Assembly (NCBI GenBank): GCA_023399635.1
Contig: JAEWOP010000193.1
Location: forward strand, 1-15,386
Length of the DNA: 15,386 nucleotides
Source: Pseudomonadota bacterium
GTDB lineage: Bacteria > Pseudomonadota > Alphaproteobacteria > Rhizobiales > Rhizobiaceae
Reading direction: 5' to 3'
Made by a program: the position numbers and the translations under genes
Shown: positions 13,838-15,386 of the stretch, one piece after another
How the letters are laid out: each line of letters opens with the position of its first letter
Numbering within the stretch: position 1 is the first letter of the stretch
The notes under the pieces: model-generated
Told to the model about the DNA's origin: nothing
Databases searched by the model: none
What the model saw: the letters and a program-made list of their open reading frames with translations, nothing else

Positions 13838-13982
13838 CAGTCTGGGGAAGGATCTCCTCCCTCCTCCGCTCCAGACCGCAGATACCGAACCACCCGCTTG
13901 AGCTTCTCCTCCCACGCTCGCGGATCCGGGATCAGGGTTACCTGATCTCAAAGGCGGCGCCTTTGGTGCCGCCTTTTTCTTT
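13838..13982 (+). ncRNA. Candidate CUCCUCCC-motif small RNA (CcsR/'cuckoo'-like) downstream of DUF1127
   Basis: Four successive hairpins can be drawn by hand. Hairpin 1: GTCTGG (13840-13845) pairs with CCAGAC (13871-13876), extendable by two pairs, and its loop holds CTCCTCCCTCCTCC (13854-13867). Hairpin 2: CCGC (13894-13897) with GCGG (13920-13923) and, after a 2-base bulge, GAGC (13900-13903) with GCTC (13916-13919); its 12-base loop contains exactly CTCCTCCC (13906-13913). Hairpin 3: 13928-13936 with 13941-13949, loop GTTA. Hairpin 4 is the terminator. Loop-exposed CUCCUCCC, complementary to Shine-Dalgarno sequence, next to a DUF1127 gene is the hallmark of the alphaproteobacterial CcsR/cuckoo RNAs, which are processed from the mRNA. 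The 5' end here is unknown and expression is inferred. Confidence 0.65.
13950..13982 (+). terminator. Strong Rho-independent terminator of the DUF1127 - sRNA unit
   Basis: The arm at 13950-13961 pairs with 13965-13976 in all 12 positions (one G/T) around a TTT loop, and the plus strand continues TTCTTT after the stem, giving an interrupted T tract. It begins one base after hairpin 3. On the minus strand it lies 60 bases past the prmA stop, followed by only TTT, so it may also weakly terminate prmA. Confidence 0.9.
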
Positions 13983-14042
13983 GCGCTTGCTCGCGCACGC
14001 ATTTCAGCAATGCGATCCACGCAGTGCTGCGATGCAACATTC

Positions 14043-14921
14043 TTATCCGCGACGGAGGTGAATGGTGACCCAGCCATTGCGCCAGATCGTACGCACATGT
14101 CGCAGCTTGGCGCCGTTATAAGCCGCGATTACCTTCCAGCGCTGCGCAGCAAGAATTCCGGATAGGATCACCGACCCGCCGGGGGCGAGATTGGCTGCAA
14201 GCTGCGGCGCCATCTTCATTAGCGGGCGCGCGAGGATATTGGCGATAATCAAGTCGAACGGTCCATCCTCGGCAAATGCGGGAGAGTGGAAGCCGGGCGC
14301 AGTCACGAGCCGCAGACCCGAAGCGATGCCGTTTCGCCGCGCATTTTCCTTCGCCACCGCGACGGCAACCGGATCGATGTCTGTGGCGAGGATCGGGATG
14401 TTGCGGATCTTCCTGAGCGCGATCGCAAGGACGCCGCTTCCTGTGCCAAGGTCAAGCGCGTTGCGGATGGGCCTTGCGCGGGCAACGGCATCTATCATTT
14501 CGAGGCAGCCGGCGGTCGTGCCGTGGTGGCCGGTCCCGAAGGCCTGCCCGGCGTCGATTTCGACAGCAATATCGTTGAGCTTCACCTTGTCGCGGTCGTG
14601 CGAGCCATGAACAAGAAACCGCCCTGCCCGCACTGGCTTCAAACCTTCCAGGGATTTCGCGATCCAGTCGACATCCGGGATGACCTCCCGCTGGATGGTG
14701 ACATCGGGATAGGCCTGGGCAAGCCCCTCCACCATCCTATGCCGCAGATCGTCCTCTTCGTCGGCCATCAGGTAGACGGAGGCTTCCCAGATATCACGCT
14801 TCTCGTCGACCTCGGTCGTCCCAAGCGCATAATCTTCTTCCCCGAAGACCTCCGAGAGAATGCCGAGGATACATTCTGCATCCTTTTCGTTTGTGGTGAC
14901 GTAAAGGCGGATCTCGCTCAA
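14043..14921 (-). CDS. prmA: Ribosomal protein L11 methyltransferase
   Basis: Trimethylates ribosomal protein L11 using S-adenosylmethionine. I choose the TTG at 14921 (292 residues), which gives the family-type N-terminus SEIRLYVTT and the usual rhizobial length; a weak AAAGAG lies about 6 bases upstream. The open frame continues to another TTG at 14984, but those 21 extra residues have no family resemblance and no ribosome site. Visible motifs are DAGQAFGTGHHGTT (SAM and substrate loop), the SAM motif I DLGTGSGVLAI, the acidic DIDPVAV that binds the ribose, and the NILARPL catalytic-loop segment (usually NPPY-like in relatives, NIL in PrmA). The N-terminal ~110 residues form the L11-recognition domain. 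It follows the Sco1/SenC gene by 76 bases on the same strand, a pairing I associate with Rhizobiaceae. Confidence 0.94.
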   Translation of the reverse strand: MSEIRLYVTTNEKDAECILGILSEVFGEEDYALGTTEVDEKRDIWEASVYLMADEEDDLRHRMVEGLAQAYPDVTIQREVIPDVDWIAKSLEGLKPVRAGRFLVHGSHDRDKVKLNDIAVEIDAGQAFGTGHHGTTAGCLEMIDAVARARPIRNALDLGTGSGVLAIALRKIRNIPILATDIDPVAVAVAKENARRNGIASGLRLVTAPGFHSPAFAEDGPFDLIIANILARPLMKMAPQLAANLAPGGSVILSGILAAQRWKVIAAYNGAKLRHVRTIWRNGWVTIHLRRG

Positions 14922-14997
14922 GGACGGCTCTTTCGGGCAGTTATGGATGTCGGGATCGATGCCACAAAGACCGTGCCCCGACAACAGGCAAGGCCGA

Positions 14998-15386
14998 TCA
15001 GCTCTTGATCAGGTTCTCGAGTTTTTTCACCGCCGTTTCCGGGTTCTCGCCGTAGGAGATCGTGCCCGCGAAGCGTCCCCCTTCATCGAGAAGGAAAACG
15101 GAAGCCGTATGATCCATGGTGTAATCGCCAGTCGGATCCTTCTCGTCCAGCGGCACCTTCTTAAAGAAGACCTTGAAGCCCTTTGCCATCTCCTCGACCT
15201 TTTCCGTCGGACCCGAGATTCCGGTAATGCGATCCGTAACGTTGGAGATGTACTGGCCAAGCAGTTCCGGCGAGTCGCGGTCCGGATCTACCGTCACGAA
15301 GTAACCGGCAAGCCTGGTGCCATCCGGATCTACCTGCCGCATCCAGCCATCGAGTTCGAAGAGCGTTGTCGGGCACACCTCAGGGC
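14998..15386 (-). CDS. Sco1/SenC/PrrC copper chaperone, C-terminal part (5' end outside window)
   Basis: About 128 residues of a thioredoxin-fold, membrane-tethered protein that delivers copper to the CuA centre of cytochrome c oxidase or acts as a redox partner. The visible part opens at PEVCPTTLFELDGW, the end of the CxxxCP metal motif; the preceding codon is split by the window edge and its last two bases are GC, consistent with TGC for the first Cys. Further family features are GYFVTVDPDRDSPELLGQY and the copper-ligand His in YTMDHTASVFLLD. The frame ends at TGA (14998-15000). The N-terminal membrane anchor is off the right edge. It lies upstream of prmA on the same strand and may share a transcript with it. 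Confidence 0.93.
   Translation of the reverse strand, partial: PEVCPTTLFELDGWMRQVDPDGTRLAGYFVTVDPDRDSPELLGQYISNVTDRITGISGPTEKVEEMAKGFKVFFKKVPLDEKDPTGDYTMDHTASVFLLDEGGRFAGTISYGENPETAVKKLENLIKS

Overview
The window looks like chromosomal DNA from an alphaproteobacterium of the Rhizobiaceae type (Rhizobium, Agrobacterium, Sinorhizobium or a close genus). The grounds are the high G+C of most genes, the Sco1 - prmA order followed on the same strand by a roughly 600-residue aminopeptidase P, a DUF1127 small protein and a DUF2778 (Tlde1-like) transpeptidase protein, all of which I associate with this group. Genus cannot be fixed from the sequence alone. No tRNA, rRNA, insertion sequence or CRISPR array was seen.

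Layout. Bases 1-1166 hold the C-terminal part of a UvrD/PcrA helicase whose start lies outside the window. Bases 1203-3113 hold a visibly AT-richer gene for an unusual three-part superfamily 2 helicase, wedged between uvrD and a convergent regulator; it is the clearest sign of horizontal gain here and a candidate stand-alone defence gene. Bases 3119-6721 carry accessory metabolism: an HxlR regulator divergent from a short-chain dehydrogenase, then a strong intrinsic hairpin, a quinone-reductase-like MDR enzyme and an M20 amidohydrolase. Bases 6728-9566 (minus strand) carry the DUF2778 cell-wall protein and a YeeE/YedE sulfur transporter. Bases 9798-11568 (plus strand) carry nicotinamidase PncA and the AzlC/AzlD branched-chain amino-acid exporter pair. 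From 11580 to the right end lie aminopeptidase P (minus), the DUF1127 gene (plus), then prmA and a truncated Sco1/SenC gene (minus).

How the genes fit together. The HxlR/SDR pair is a classic divergent regulator-target unit, and AzlC/AzlD form one two-subunit exporter translated from overlapping signals. Most other neighbours are single-gene housekeeping or stress functions that do not form a pathway.

Most notable signal. Directly downstream of the DUF1127 gene (13834-13982) is a chain of four predicted hairpins. The first two expose CUCCUCC-type anti-Shine-Dalgarno motifs in their loops, the third has a GUUA tetraloop, and the last is a textbook intrinsic terminator. This matches the CcsR/'cuckoo' type of alphaproteobacterial small RNA that is co-transcribed with a DUF1127 gene. 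The family is known in outline, but this locus is a strong candidate sRNA that a protein-only annotation would miss. The low-GC helicase is the second most interesting item.
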